Made by a program: the position numbers and the translations under genes. Below, one piece after another: positions 1 through 6,300 of a DNA stretch of 12,218 nucleotides (positions are counted from its first letter, which is position 1; each line of letters starts with the position of its first letter). Under the pieces are notes generated by a model that worked only from the letters and a program-made list of their open reading frames with translations, was not told the DNA's origin and did no database searches. Source of the stretch: CAZERD01 sp964515405 (lineage in GTDB: Bacteria > Campylobacterota_A > Desulfurellia > Desulfurellales > CAZERD01). The stretch is taken from the NCBI GenBank assembly GCA_964515405.1, contig CAZERD010000047.1, forward strand, positions 1 to 12,218, in the 5' to 3' direction.

Positions 1-43
1 CAGGACTGTAGGTGCAGGTGTGGTGACAGAGATTATTGAGTAG
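1..43 (+). CDS. tuf: Elongation factor Tu, C-terminal end (partial)
   Basis: Only the last 13 codons are present, read from base 2 to the TAG at 41-43, giving RTVGAGVVTEIIE. This is the near-invariant C-terminal tail of bacterial EF-Tu (domain 3), the GTPase that carries aminoacyl-tRNA to the ribosome in the cytoplasm. The reading frame enters from outside the window, so nothing can be said about its start or promoter. Its position directly before rpmG, trnW, secE and nusG matches the usual tuf-rpmG-trnW-secE-nusG order. Nine bases separate its stop from the chosen rpmG start, so it is very likely cotranscribed with the genes downstream. Identification rests on a short but highly diagnostic tail. 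Confidence 0.93.
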   Translation, partial: RTVGAGVVTEIIE

Positions 44-52
44 GGGATGAGT

Positions 53-202
53 ATGAGGGAAATAGTTTATCTTGCATGTTCGGAATGTAAGCGGAAAAAT
101 TATACAAGTACCAGAGACAAGAAGAAATCAAGACAGAAGCTTGAGTTGAATAAGTACTGTCCATTTTGCGGAAAACATACTTTACATAAAGAGGTGAAGT
201 AG
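53..202 (+). CDS. rpmG: 50S ribosomal protein L33 (bL33), zinc-ribbon type
   Basis: This 49-residue basic protein of the large ribosomal subunit is bL33, which binds 23S rRNA near the E site. It has two Cys pairs, CSEC at residues 9-12 and CPFC at 36-39, which form the zinc ribbon of the 'C+' class of L33. The length is normal for the family. I start at the ATG at 53 because the SD-like AGGGG at 42-46 lies six bases upstream. An in-frame ATG at 47 would add only Met-Ser and leaves no spacing from that SD. The stop codon TAG (200-202) shares its last two bases with the 5' end of the tRNA-Trp gene, so tRNA processing should cut this message inside its stop codon. Four intact cysteines suggest a zinc-replete form. 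Confidence 0.95.
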   Translation: MREIVYLACSECKRKNYTSTRDKKKSRQKLELNKYCPFCGKHTLHKEVK

Positions 203-277
203 GCCAGTAGCTCCAATTGGTAGAGCGGCGGTCTCCAAAACCGCATGTTGGGGGTTCGAGTCCTCCCTGGCCTGCCA
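201..277 (+). tRNA. trnW: tRNA-Trp (anticodon CCA)
   Basis: A full cloverleaf folds by hand. The acceptor stem pairs 201-207 with 267-273 (seven Watson-Crick pairs). The D stem pairs 210-213 with 223-226. The anticodon stem pairs 228-232 with 240-244 around loop CTCCAAA, with anticodon CCA at 235-237. The T stem pairs 250-254 with 262-266 (one G-U) around a TTCGAGT loop. The discriminator is G274 and CCA is encoded at 275-277. The A1-U72 pair, G73 and the CCA anticodon match known tryptophanyl-tRNA synthetase identity elements. It sits inside the protein operon, between rpmG (overlapping by two bases) and secE (eight bases away), so it must be excised from a polycistronic transcript. Its location before secE is conserved in several phyla. 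Confidence 0.98.
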
Positions 278-285
278 TTTTTGTT

Positions 286-468
286 ATGTTTAAAAAGGTT
301 CTTAACTTCCTGGACGAAGTAAGATTAGAGTTTAAGAAGGTTGTCTGGGCAACGAAGAAGGATACCATAAGCGCTACAATCTCAGTGATTGTTTTTGTTA
401 TAATTGTGGCTACTATTTTGAGCTTAATAGATTACTTGTTGTCCATGGCACTGAACGCTATACTGTAA
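286..468 (+). CDS. secE: Preprotein translocase subunit SecE (short, single-TM form)
   Basis: SecE is the small essential subunit that clamps SecY in the SecYEG protein-conducting channel of the cytoplasmic membrane. The product is 60 residues. It has an amphipathic basic N-terminal helix (VRLEFKKVVWATKKDT, about residues 12-27), whose 'EFKKVxWPT/ATKK' pattern is the family signature. One hydrophobic membrane segment follows at about residues 31-57. This is the usual single-span form, unlike the three-span E. coli SecE. The frame stays open upstream through the tRNA gene, but ATG 286 is the first plausible start after the tRNA. The eight bases between tRNA and start (TTTTTGTT) contain no SD, so initiation is probably leaderless-like or depends on structure. 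nusG follows after 30 bases, the conserved pairing. Confidence 0.94.
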   Translation: MFKKVLNFLDEVRLEFKKVVWATKKDTISATISVIVFVIIVATILSLIDYLLSMALNAIL

Positions 469-498
469 TTTCTCAAGGGAAGGTTGAAAGGGTATATT

Positions 499-1035
499 AT
501 GAGTGACGTGAGGTGGTATGCTTTACATACGCAGGTGGGGTATGAGGAGAAGGTAAAGAAGATGCTTGAAAACAAGATAAAGGTAGAGGGTTTGGAGGAT
601 GATGTTGAACAGATTCTTGTTCCTGTTGAAGAGGTTATAGAGATAAAAAACAGGAGAAAAGAGAAGGTGAAGAAATGTTTGTATCCCAGCTACGTATTTA
701 TAAAGGCACGTATTAGTGATAAGTTGTACAATTTGGTTAGAAAAATGTCTTATGTGTCGGGTTTTGTTGGTTCCAAAACGGAGCCTATTCCCATGGACGA
801 GTCTGAGATAAGTATGATACTCAAAAAGATTGAGGAATCTAAAGAAAAGCCGAGGCTTTCTGTGTTCTTTGAACATGGTGAGACAGTTAGAGTACTAGAT
901 GGTCCATTTGCTAACTTTACTGGGACCGTGGATGAGGTAGATATAGATAAGGGTAGATTGAAAATACTGGTCAGTATATTTGGCAGATATACACCCGTTG
1001 AACTTAACTACAATCAGGTGGAAAAAGTTGAGTAA
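499..1035 (+). CDS. nusG: Transcription termination/antitermination factor NusG
   Basis: NusG binds the clamp of RNA polymerase to promote processive elongation, and through its second domain contacts Rho or ribosomal protein S10. The 178-residue product has the NGN domain at about 1-110, with the core WYALHTQVGYEEKV at the start and YPSYVFI from residue 62. A KOW domain begins at residue 127 (GETVRVLDGPFANFTGTV). The length is normal, without the large inserts seen in some thermophile NusG proteins. I chose ATG 499 because AAAGGG at 487-492 lies six bases upstream. A TTG at 484 would add five residues with poor spacing. Downstream, the nusG stop TAA at 1033-1035 overlaps the SD of rplK, suggesting translational coupling. 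Its polymerase targets, RpoB and RpoC, are encoded in the same cluster. Confidence 0.97.
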   Translation: MSDVRWYALHTQVGYEEKVKKMLENKIKVEGLEDDVEQILVPVEEVIEIKNRRKEKVKKCLYPSYVFIKARISDKLYNLVRKMSYVSGFVGSKTEPIPMDESEISMILKKIEESKEKPRLSVFFEHGETVRVLDGPFANFTGTVDEVDIDKGRLKILVSIFGRYTPVELNYNQVEKVE

Positions 1036-1049
1036 GGAGATGTAGGGGT

Positions 1050-1481
1050 ATGGCTAAGAAAGAGGTTATGGCTCAGATTAAATTGCAGATAGAAGCAGGT
1101 AAAGCGACACCGGCTCCGCCTGTAGGTCCAGCCTTGGGGCAGCATGGTGTCAATATAATGGATTTTGTTAAGAAGTTTAACGATGCGACGAGAGATAAAG
1201 AGGGTATGATTATACCCGTTGTGTTGACTGTTTATAAGGACAGATCGTTTGATTTTGTGCTTAAGACCCCACCAGCCAGCATTCTTATAAAGAAAGCTTT
1301 AGGTATAGAGAAGGGGTCCAGTGATCAGTTGAAGGTGAAAGTTGGTAAACTATCGAAAGAAAAGCTTGAAGAGATAGCTAAGATTAAACTTCCTGACTTG
1401 AATACGGATGATTTGTACAAGGCAATGAAAACTGTAGCTGGAACAGCACGGAATATGGGGGTTGAAGTTGAGGAATTTTAG
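1050..1481 (+). CDS. rplK: 50S ribosomal protein L11 (uL11)
   Basis: uL11 forms the base of the GTPase-associated centre with 23S rRNA helices 43/44 and is the platform for stringent factor and elongation factor action. The 143-residue product matches the usual length (about 141). The N-terminal domain carries the conserved TPAPPVGPALGQHG segment at residues 20-33, including the prolines of the thiostrepton/micrococcin cleft. The C-terminal rRNA-binding domain includes KTPPAS and ends GTARNMGVEVEEF. The SD is AAGGAG at 1034-1039, overlapping the nusG stop, ten bases before the ATG. A second G-rich patch at 1044-1048 is too close to the start. In many bacteria L1 autoregulates the rplK-rplA pair, but the 14-base gap before rplK is too short for an obvious separate operator. 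Confidence 0.98.
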   Translation: MAKKEVMAQIKLQIEAGKATPAPPVGPALGQHGVNIMDFVKKFNDATRDKEGMIIPVVLTVYKDRSFDFVLKTPPASILIKKALGIEKGSSDQLKVKVGKLSKEKLEEIAKIKLPDLNTDDLYKAMKTVAGTARNMGVEVEEF

Positions 1482-1519
1482 GCGATTTTACCACGTTTGT
1501 GGGAGCCTGGAGGTTTTTT

Positions 1520-2203
1520 ATGGGTAGAAAGTACGAAGAAGCGCTTAGAAAGTATGACAAATTGAGAGAGTATCCACTGGACGAGGCTGTAAGGATTCTC
1601 AAGGAGATAGCCTATGCTAACTTTGATGAAACGGTTGAAATGCATATGAGACTTGGGGTTGATCCGAGAAGGTCTGACCAAGTTGTCAGGGGTAGTGTTG
1701 TATTGCCCCATGGTACCGGGAAGCAGGTACGTGTTCTTGTATTTGCCAAAGGTGAGAAGGTTAAGGAGGCTGAAGATGCTGGAGCCGATTATGTAGGGGG
1801 TGAAGAGTTTGTTAGCAAGATTCAGAAAGAGGGCTGGTTTGAGTTTGATAGGGTTATTGCTACTCCAGATATGATGGGTGTGGTTGGGAGACTAGGCAAG
1901 ATGCTTGGTCCTAGAGGGTTGATGCCTAATCCTAAGGTGGGTACGGTTACGTTTGACGTGGCTGATGCTGTTAAAAGAGCGAAGGCCGGTGAGGTTGCTT
2001 TTAGGGTGGATAGAACGGGCAACGTACACGCTGGGGTTGGTAAGAAATCTTTCCCGGATGAGCACCTTGTTGAAAACATTAGAGCTTTTTATGATGCTGT
2101 GGTCAAGGCTAAGCCTGCGGCAAGTAAGGGTAAGTATATTAAATCGGCCTATGTGTCTACCACACATTCCCCAAGTGTGAGGATAGATGTACAATCAATA
2201 TAA
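1520..2203 (+). CDS. rplA: 50S ribosomal protein L1 (uL1)
   Basis: uL1 forms the mobile L1 stalk on 23S rRNA that guides deacylated tRNA out of the E site. In many bacteria it represses its own mRNA. The product is 227 residues, typical length. The diagnostic LGPRGLMPNPKVGTV segment lies at about residues 129-143, within the region beginning GRLGKM at 123. The C-terminal half contains FRVDRTGNVHAGVGKKSF, part of the rRNA-binding face. I use ATG 1520 because a strong SD, TGGAGGT at 1508-1514, sits six bases upstream. The frame is open from a GTG at 1499, but that start would run through the SD and add a non-conserved heptapeptide. It lies 38 bases after rplK. A possible -10 hexamer overlaps its stop codon. 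Confidence 0.97.
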   Translation: MGRKYEEALRKYDKLREYPLDEAVRILKEIAYANFDETVEMHMRLGVDPRRSDQVVRGSVVLPHGTGKQVRVLVFAKGEKVKEAEDAGADYVGGEEFVSKIQKEGWFEFDRVIATPDMMGVVGRLGKMLGPRGLMPNPKVGTVTFDVADAVKRAKAGEVAFRVDRTGNVHAGVGKKSFPDEHLVENIRAFYDAVVKAKPAASKGKYIKSAYVSTTHSPSVRIDVQSI

Positions 2204-2211
2204 TGTTTATA
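2176..2211 (+). promoter_or_regulatory. Candidate internal promoter upstream of L10 leader
   Basis: A perfect TATAAT occurs at 2199-2204, spanning the rplA stop codon (TAA 2201-2203). An A at 2211, seven bases downstream, would be a natural start site. It lies just before the first paired base of the L10 leader (2213). The -35 region is poor: the best match near 2175-2181 (GTGTGAG) keeps about three consensus positions. E. coli has an equivalent internal L10 promoter in this interval, which supports the idea by analogy. The AT-rich bases may also be chance, so I treat this as a candidate only. Confidence 0.38.
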
Positions 2212-2294
2212 TAAGTCTGAGACAGTGGGTGGGTTTTTGTCCTTAAAGTGTGCCTGCTTGAGACTTTAGCCCGCCTGAATTGAAGAAAGGGGGG
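2211..2294 (+). promoter_or_regulatory. Ribosomal protein L10 leader (autoregulatory mRNA structure)
   Basis: The rplA-rplJ gap carries the hallmarks of the L10 leader RNA, to which the L10-(L12)n complex binds to repress rplJL. The outer helix pairs AAGUCU (2213-2218) with AGACUU (2261-2266). An inner helix pairs AGUGGGU (2224-2230) with GCCUGCU (2252-2258), using G-U pairs. Between them lie GAGAC (2219-2223) and UG (2259-2260), a purine-rich asymmetric loop compatible with the kink-turn known in this family. The apical part includes CCUUAA at 2241-2246, also typical. A competing helix, GGUGGG (2228-2233) with CCCGCC (2270-2275), crosses both helices and may form an alternative state. The structure ends just before the rplJ SD. 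The helices were found by eye, not by a covariance search. Confidence 0.82.
2287..2293 (+). promoter_or_regulatory. Shine-Dalgarno of rplJ, decides a TTG start
   Basis: The run AAGGGGG at 2287-2293 can pair with the 16S rRNA tail, using one G-U. It leaves seven bases to TTG 2301 but only one base to the in-frame ATG 2295. This spacing is why I prefer the non-standard TTG start for L10. Confidence 0.55.
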
Positions 2295-2300
2295 ATGCGT

Positions 2301-2825
2301 TTGAGAAGGGAGAAGAAGGTTAAGATGGCTGAAGAGTTAAGGGAGCGGTTGAATGGTGCTAAGGCTGTTTTTGGCCTTGAGTATAGCGGTTTAACCGTTC
2401 AGGAGATGGAATCTATCAGAAATGAGGTTAAAGCTGCTGGAGATAGGTTTAACGTTGTCAAGAATAGGATACTCATCAAGGCGGTGGAGGGGAGTAAGTG
2501 GGAGAGTATTAAGGAAGTTGCATCCGGACCGTTGGCTTATTCTTTGTCTTTCTCTGATCCAGTGGCTCTTGCAAAGATACTTGTTGCGAAGGCCAGAGAA
2601 TTTGAGAATTTAAAACCCAAGTTTGGTATGCTTGAGGATGGCAAACTCCTGAATGAACAGCAGGTGAGAGAACTGAGCAGACTTCCATCACGGGAAGTGC
2701 TACTTGCTCAGGTACTTTCTGCTATGAATGGGCCGGTTAGTGGGTTTGTCAATGTGCTTGCTGCTAATTTACGCAATCTTTTGTATGTATTGAAAGCTAT
2801 TGAGGGTAAAAAGAAAGAATCTTGA
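2301..2825 (+). CDS. rplJ: 50S ribosomal protein L10 (uL10)
   Basis: uL10 anchors L7/L12 dimers to the ribosome through its C-terminal helix and binds 23S rRNA beside L11. With the TTG start at 2301 the product is 174 residues, normal for the family, beginning MRREKKVKMAEELRERL. The N-terminal rRNA-binding domain includes the conserved FNVVKNRILIKAV stretch. The C-terminal helix (about residues 132-174) is the platform for L12 dimers. Alternative in-frame starts are ATG 2295 (two residues longer) and TTG 2280 (seven residues longer), but spacing from the G-rich SD favours 2301. It is the first gene after the L10 leader and is expected to be repressed by its own product in complex with L12. 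rplL follows 15 bases later. Confidence 0.95.
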   Translation: MRREKKVKMAEELRERLNGAKAVFGLEYSGLTVQEMESIRNEVKAAGDRFNVVKNRILIKAVEGSKWESIKEVASGPLAYSLSFSDPVALAKILVAKAREFENLKPKFGMLEDGKLLNEQQVRELSRLPSREVLLAQVLSAMNGPVSGFVNVLAANLRNLLYVLKAIEGKKKES

Positions 2826-2840
2826 TGGAGGTTGTTGAAA

Positions 2841-3233
2841 ATGGCTGAGATTACGAGAGAGGATGTTATTAAATTTATAGAGAATATGAGTGTTCTTGAG
2901 CTCTCCGAGTTCGTTAAGGAGCTGGAGGAAAGATTTGGCGTCAGTGCTGCTGCTCCTGTGGTTGGCGTTGCTGCCGCTGCTCCTGCTGGAGAGGCTGGTG
3001 GTGAAGAAGCGGAAGCCGAGAAAACTGAGTTTGATGTTATATTGAAGGGCATAGGTGATAAGAAGATACAGGTAATCAAAGTGGTAAGAGAGATAACAAG
3101 CTTGGGGTTGAAGGAAGCCAAAGAGCTTGTGGATAGTGCTCCCAAGACTGTAAAGGAAAAGGTAAGCAAGGAAGAAGCTGAGGCTATAAAGGCTAAACTT
3201 GAAGAGGTAGGGGCAGAGGTAGAGATAAAATAA
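2841..3233 (+). CDS. rplL: 50S ribosomal protein L7/L12 (bL12)
   Basis: bL12 forms the flexible multi-copy stalk that recruits translation factors and stimulates their GTPase activity. The 130-residue product has three parts. The N-terminal dimerisation helices occupy about residues 1-35 (ITREDVIKFIENMSVLELSEFVKEL). An Ala/Pro/Gly-rich hinge with an acidic tract spans about 36-60. The C-terminal factor-binding domain follows, with KIQVIKVVREITSLGLKEAKELVDSAP. It is slightly longer than the 121-residue E. coli protein because of the extended hinge and acidic patch. SD TGGAGG at 2826-2831 lies nine bases before the ATG. A TTG at 2832 in frame would overlap the SD and is rejected. Higher expression than rpoBC is expected, and a hairpin lies between rplL and rpoB. 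Confidence 0.98.
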   Translation: MAEITREDVIKFIENMSVLELSEFVKELEERFGVSAAAPVVGVAAAAPAGEAGGEEAEAEKTEFDVILKGIGDKKIQVIKVVREITSLGLKEAKELVDSAPKTVKEKVSKEEAEAIKAKLEEVGAEVEIK

Positions 3234-3250
3234 TATTGTTTTTCGGGAAA

Positions 3251-3283
3251 GGAAGTGGGAGGGACTTGCTCTCTTCCACTTTT
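3251..3283 (+). terminator. rplL-rpoB intergenic hairpin (attenuator or RNase III site)
   Basis: In the 92-base gap between rplL and rpoB, 3253-3264 pairs with 3270-3281 over 12 base pairs with two G-U pairs and no mismatch, closing a five-base loop CTTGC (3265-3269). Two more G-U pairs can extend it to 3251-3283. Only TTTT (3280-3283) follows the arm, and those bases largely belong to the stem, so it is a weak intrinsic terminator at best. In E. coli the same interval holds a partial attenuator and an RNase III processing site that lower rpoBC relative to ribosomal protein output. A similar role is inferred here. Confidence 0.6.
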
Positions 3284-3325
3284 GGCTGAACAATCTTTTC
3301 ACATATACCAAAGAAGAGGTGAGTA

Positions 3326-6300
3326 ATGGCTAATCCCATTAAGCTGGACTACAGAATGAGGGTTAACTTTGGCAAGGTCAAAGCTCCCATTGATATACCT
3401 GATCTTCTTAGGCTGGGGATCAAGTCTTTCCAGGACTTTATCAGCAAGGATTCTAACATAGAAAAGAATATAGGGCAAGCTTTTAAGTCCGTTTTTCCAA
3501 TAGATGATATCCATGGGAGGTTGAGGCTTGAGCTTGTTGACTGGAACATAACAGAGCCCAAGCTTACACCTGAGGAATGCAAGGAGAAGGGCCTGTCTTA
3601 TTCCGGTTTTTTGATGGCCAAGTTAAGGCTTACTCTGTGGGATATAGATGAAAAGACTGGTGAGAGGGTAAGGGTAAGGGAGATTAAGGAGCAGGATGTT
3701 TATGTTGGAGAGATATTCCTTATCACTGAGAGAGGGAGCTTTGTGATAAATGGAGTGGAAAAGGTTGTGATAGGGCAACTTCATAGATCGCCTGGAGTTA
3801 TATTTAAGCTTCTTTCCCAGGTTGGGGGTAGGAATCAGTACTATGGGCAAATTATACCTGATCGGGGTAGCTGGGTAGAGTTTGAAACAGACGCAAAGGG
3901 TATACTGTATGCGAGGATAGATAGAAAGAAAAAGTTTCCGGCGGTAATTATACTTAAAGCACTTGGTTTTGAAGATGATGAAATACTAAGGTTATTCTAC
4001 ACACCTGTTCGTGTCTCCATTAAGGATGGGGAAGTGTTTGTTGAGTTGAATGAGGATGTGGCGGGTAAATTTTATGCCTCCGAGGATATAGCTGTGGATG
4101 GGAAGACCGTGGTCTCAAGATCTAAGAAGATAACAAGGAGGGCTTTAAAGGAGCTCCTGGAGAAGGGGGTTAATAGGGTGCCTGTTAGGTCTTCGGATCT
4201 TGTGAACATGTATTTGGCTACTCGCGTTGAAGTAGATGACGATATAGTGGGGGTGCCGGGTGTTCAGATAACAAAAGAGCTGATCAATAGGCTCAAGAGG
4301 AAAGATAGTGAATTTGATGTGGTCTATAGTGAGTACAACGATCCCCTTATTGCCAACACTGTTCTCAGTGCCAGAGAGGTGCTTGAAAAGAAGAGGCAGA
4401 CAATAGGATTTGAGATAGCTGACGATGATGTAGCCAAGGTGTACATTCATACACTGTTAAGGGCGGGGGATCATACGTCTATTGAGGATGCCGATAAATT
4501 TTTCTATGGTCTGTTTTTTGATCCGGATAGGTACGACGTTTCTAAAGAGGGTAGGATAAAGATAAATGAGACCTTTGGATTGGATATACCGTTAGATGTT
4601 AGGACTCTTACCAAGGATGATTTTATAGGCATTATGAAGCACATACTACTGCTTGAGAACGATGTGGTATCCCCGGATGATATTGATAGTCTTTCTAACA
4701 GAAGGGTTAGTCTTGTGGGGGAACTCCTGTACTACGAGTTCAGGAATGGACTCTTGAGAATGCAAAGGCTGATAAAGGACAGAATGATTATGAGGGATCT
4801 TGACAATATAACCCCGTATGATGTTATCAATGTGAAGCCAGTGGCTCAAGCGATTAAGGATTTCTTTGCTACGGGTCAGCTTTCTCAGTTTCTTGATCAA
4901 ACCAATATTCTGTCGGAGATTTCCAACAAAAGGAGGTTATCCGCCCTTGGGCCTGGTGGTTTGACCAGGGAGCGTGCAGGATTTGAGGTAAGGGACGTTC
5001 ACCCCACGCATTATGGTAGGATATGTCCTATAGAAACGCCGGAAGGCCCCAACATAGGTTTAATTTCTTCCTTGGCTCTTTATGCGGATATTAACGAGTA
5101 TGGTTTTATAGAGACGCCTTACAGAAAGGTTTACAATGGGGTTGTGTCAGATGAGGTGGTATATCTTTCTGCATCACAGGAGAAAGGACACGTCATAGCT
5201 CAGGCAAATGCACCTTTAGATCCAAATGGTAGTTTTGTCAATGAGTATGTATCTGCCAGGAAAAATGGTGAGTTTATAGTGGTTAGGAAGGATGAAGTTG
5301 ATCTAATGGATGTTTCTCCTAATCAGGTTGTCTCTGTTGCTGCTGGTCTTATTCCGTTTCTTGAACACGATGATGCTAACAGGGCTTTGATGGGTTCCAA
5401 TATGCAAAGGCAAGCTGTTCCTCTGATAAAGCCCGAGGCTCCTCTTGTGGGTACTGGTCTTGAAGGTATAGTTGCTAAGTATTCAAGAAGAGGCGTGTTT
5501 GCAAAAAGGGATGGTGTTGTTGTAAGGATAGATGATGACAGGCTTTATGTGGCTTGCAGAGGGGATAACGGTTATGAGATAGATGAGTATGAAATAAGAA
5601 GATTTATAAGGTCCAACCAGAATACTTCTTTTTCTCAGAGACCGCTGGTTAGGGCTGGAGATACTGTGAAAAAGGGTCAGATAATAGTGGACGTTCCAAC
5701 ATGTGACAAGGGTGAGCTTGCTTTGGGTAAGAATGTGTTGGTGGCTTTTGTACCATGGAGGGGTTATAACTACGAGGACGGTGTTGTTGTATCTAGAAGG
5801 GTAGTGGAGGAGGATATATATACGTCCATACATATTAAGGAATTGGAGGTTTTTGCGAGGGATACAAAGGTTGGAGTTGAGGAAATTACGGCAGATATAC
5901 CAAACGTCTCTGCTGATATGCTTAAGAATCTTGATAAAAATGGGATAGTTAGAATAGGTGCTTATGTTAAACCTGGTGACATTATAGTGGGTAAGGTTAC
6001 GCCCAAGACGGAGACTCATTATTCTCCTGAAGAAAGATTATTAAGGGCTATATTTGGGGAAAAGGCGGCTGAAGTGACCGATACCTCATTGAGGGTTCCT
6101 TCTGATGTTAGTGGCATAGTGGTTGATGTTAAGATACTTAAAAGGAGGGGTGCTCCTCAAAATCAGAGGGGCAAAGAGATACTTAGAGCTCAAAAGGAGA
6201 AACTGGACAGGGAACTTAGAGAGAAGCTTAATCTTGTTGAAAGGCTGAAGCTCAAGCATTTCAGAGAGGAAATAGCTAAGTCTCCTCTGGAGAAGGATGT

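Noticed and set aside
217..285. In-frame upstream extension of secE through the tRNA-Trp gene (from a TTG at 217).
   Set aside because: The extension encodes tRNA sequence, not SecE-like protein; the family's conserved N-terminal helix starts at ATG 286.
2708..3311. Overlapping antisense open frames of 153 and 180 codons opposite rplJ/rplL.
   Set aside because: They mirror the strongly biased Ala/Glu codons of rplL. No SD, no family resemblance, and the sense frames are unquestionable ribosomal proteins.
5483..6019. A 178-codon antisense open frame inside rpoB.
   Set aside because: It is fully contained in a conserved part of rpoB, with a low-complexity, Tyr/Ile/His-rich translation and no recognisable domain; explained as a shadow of sense codon bias.
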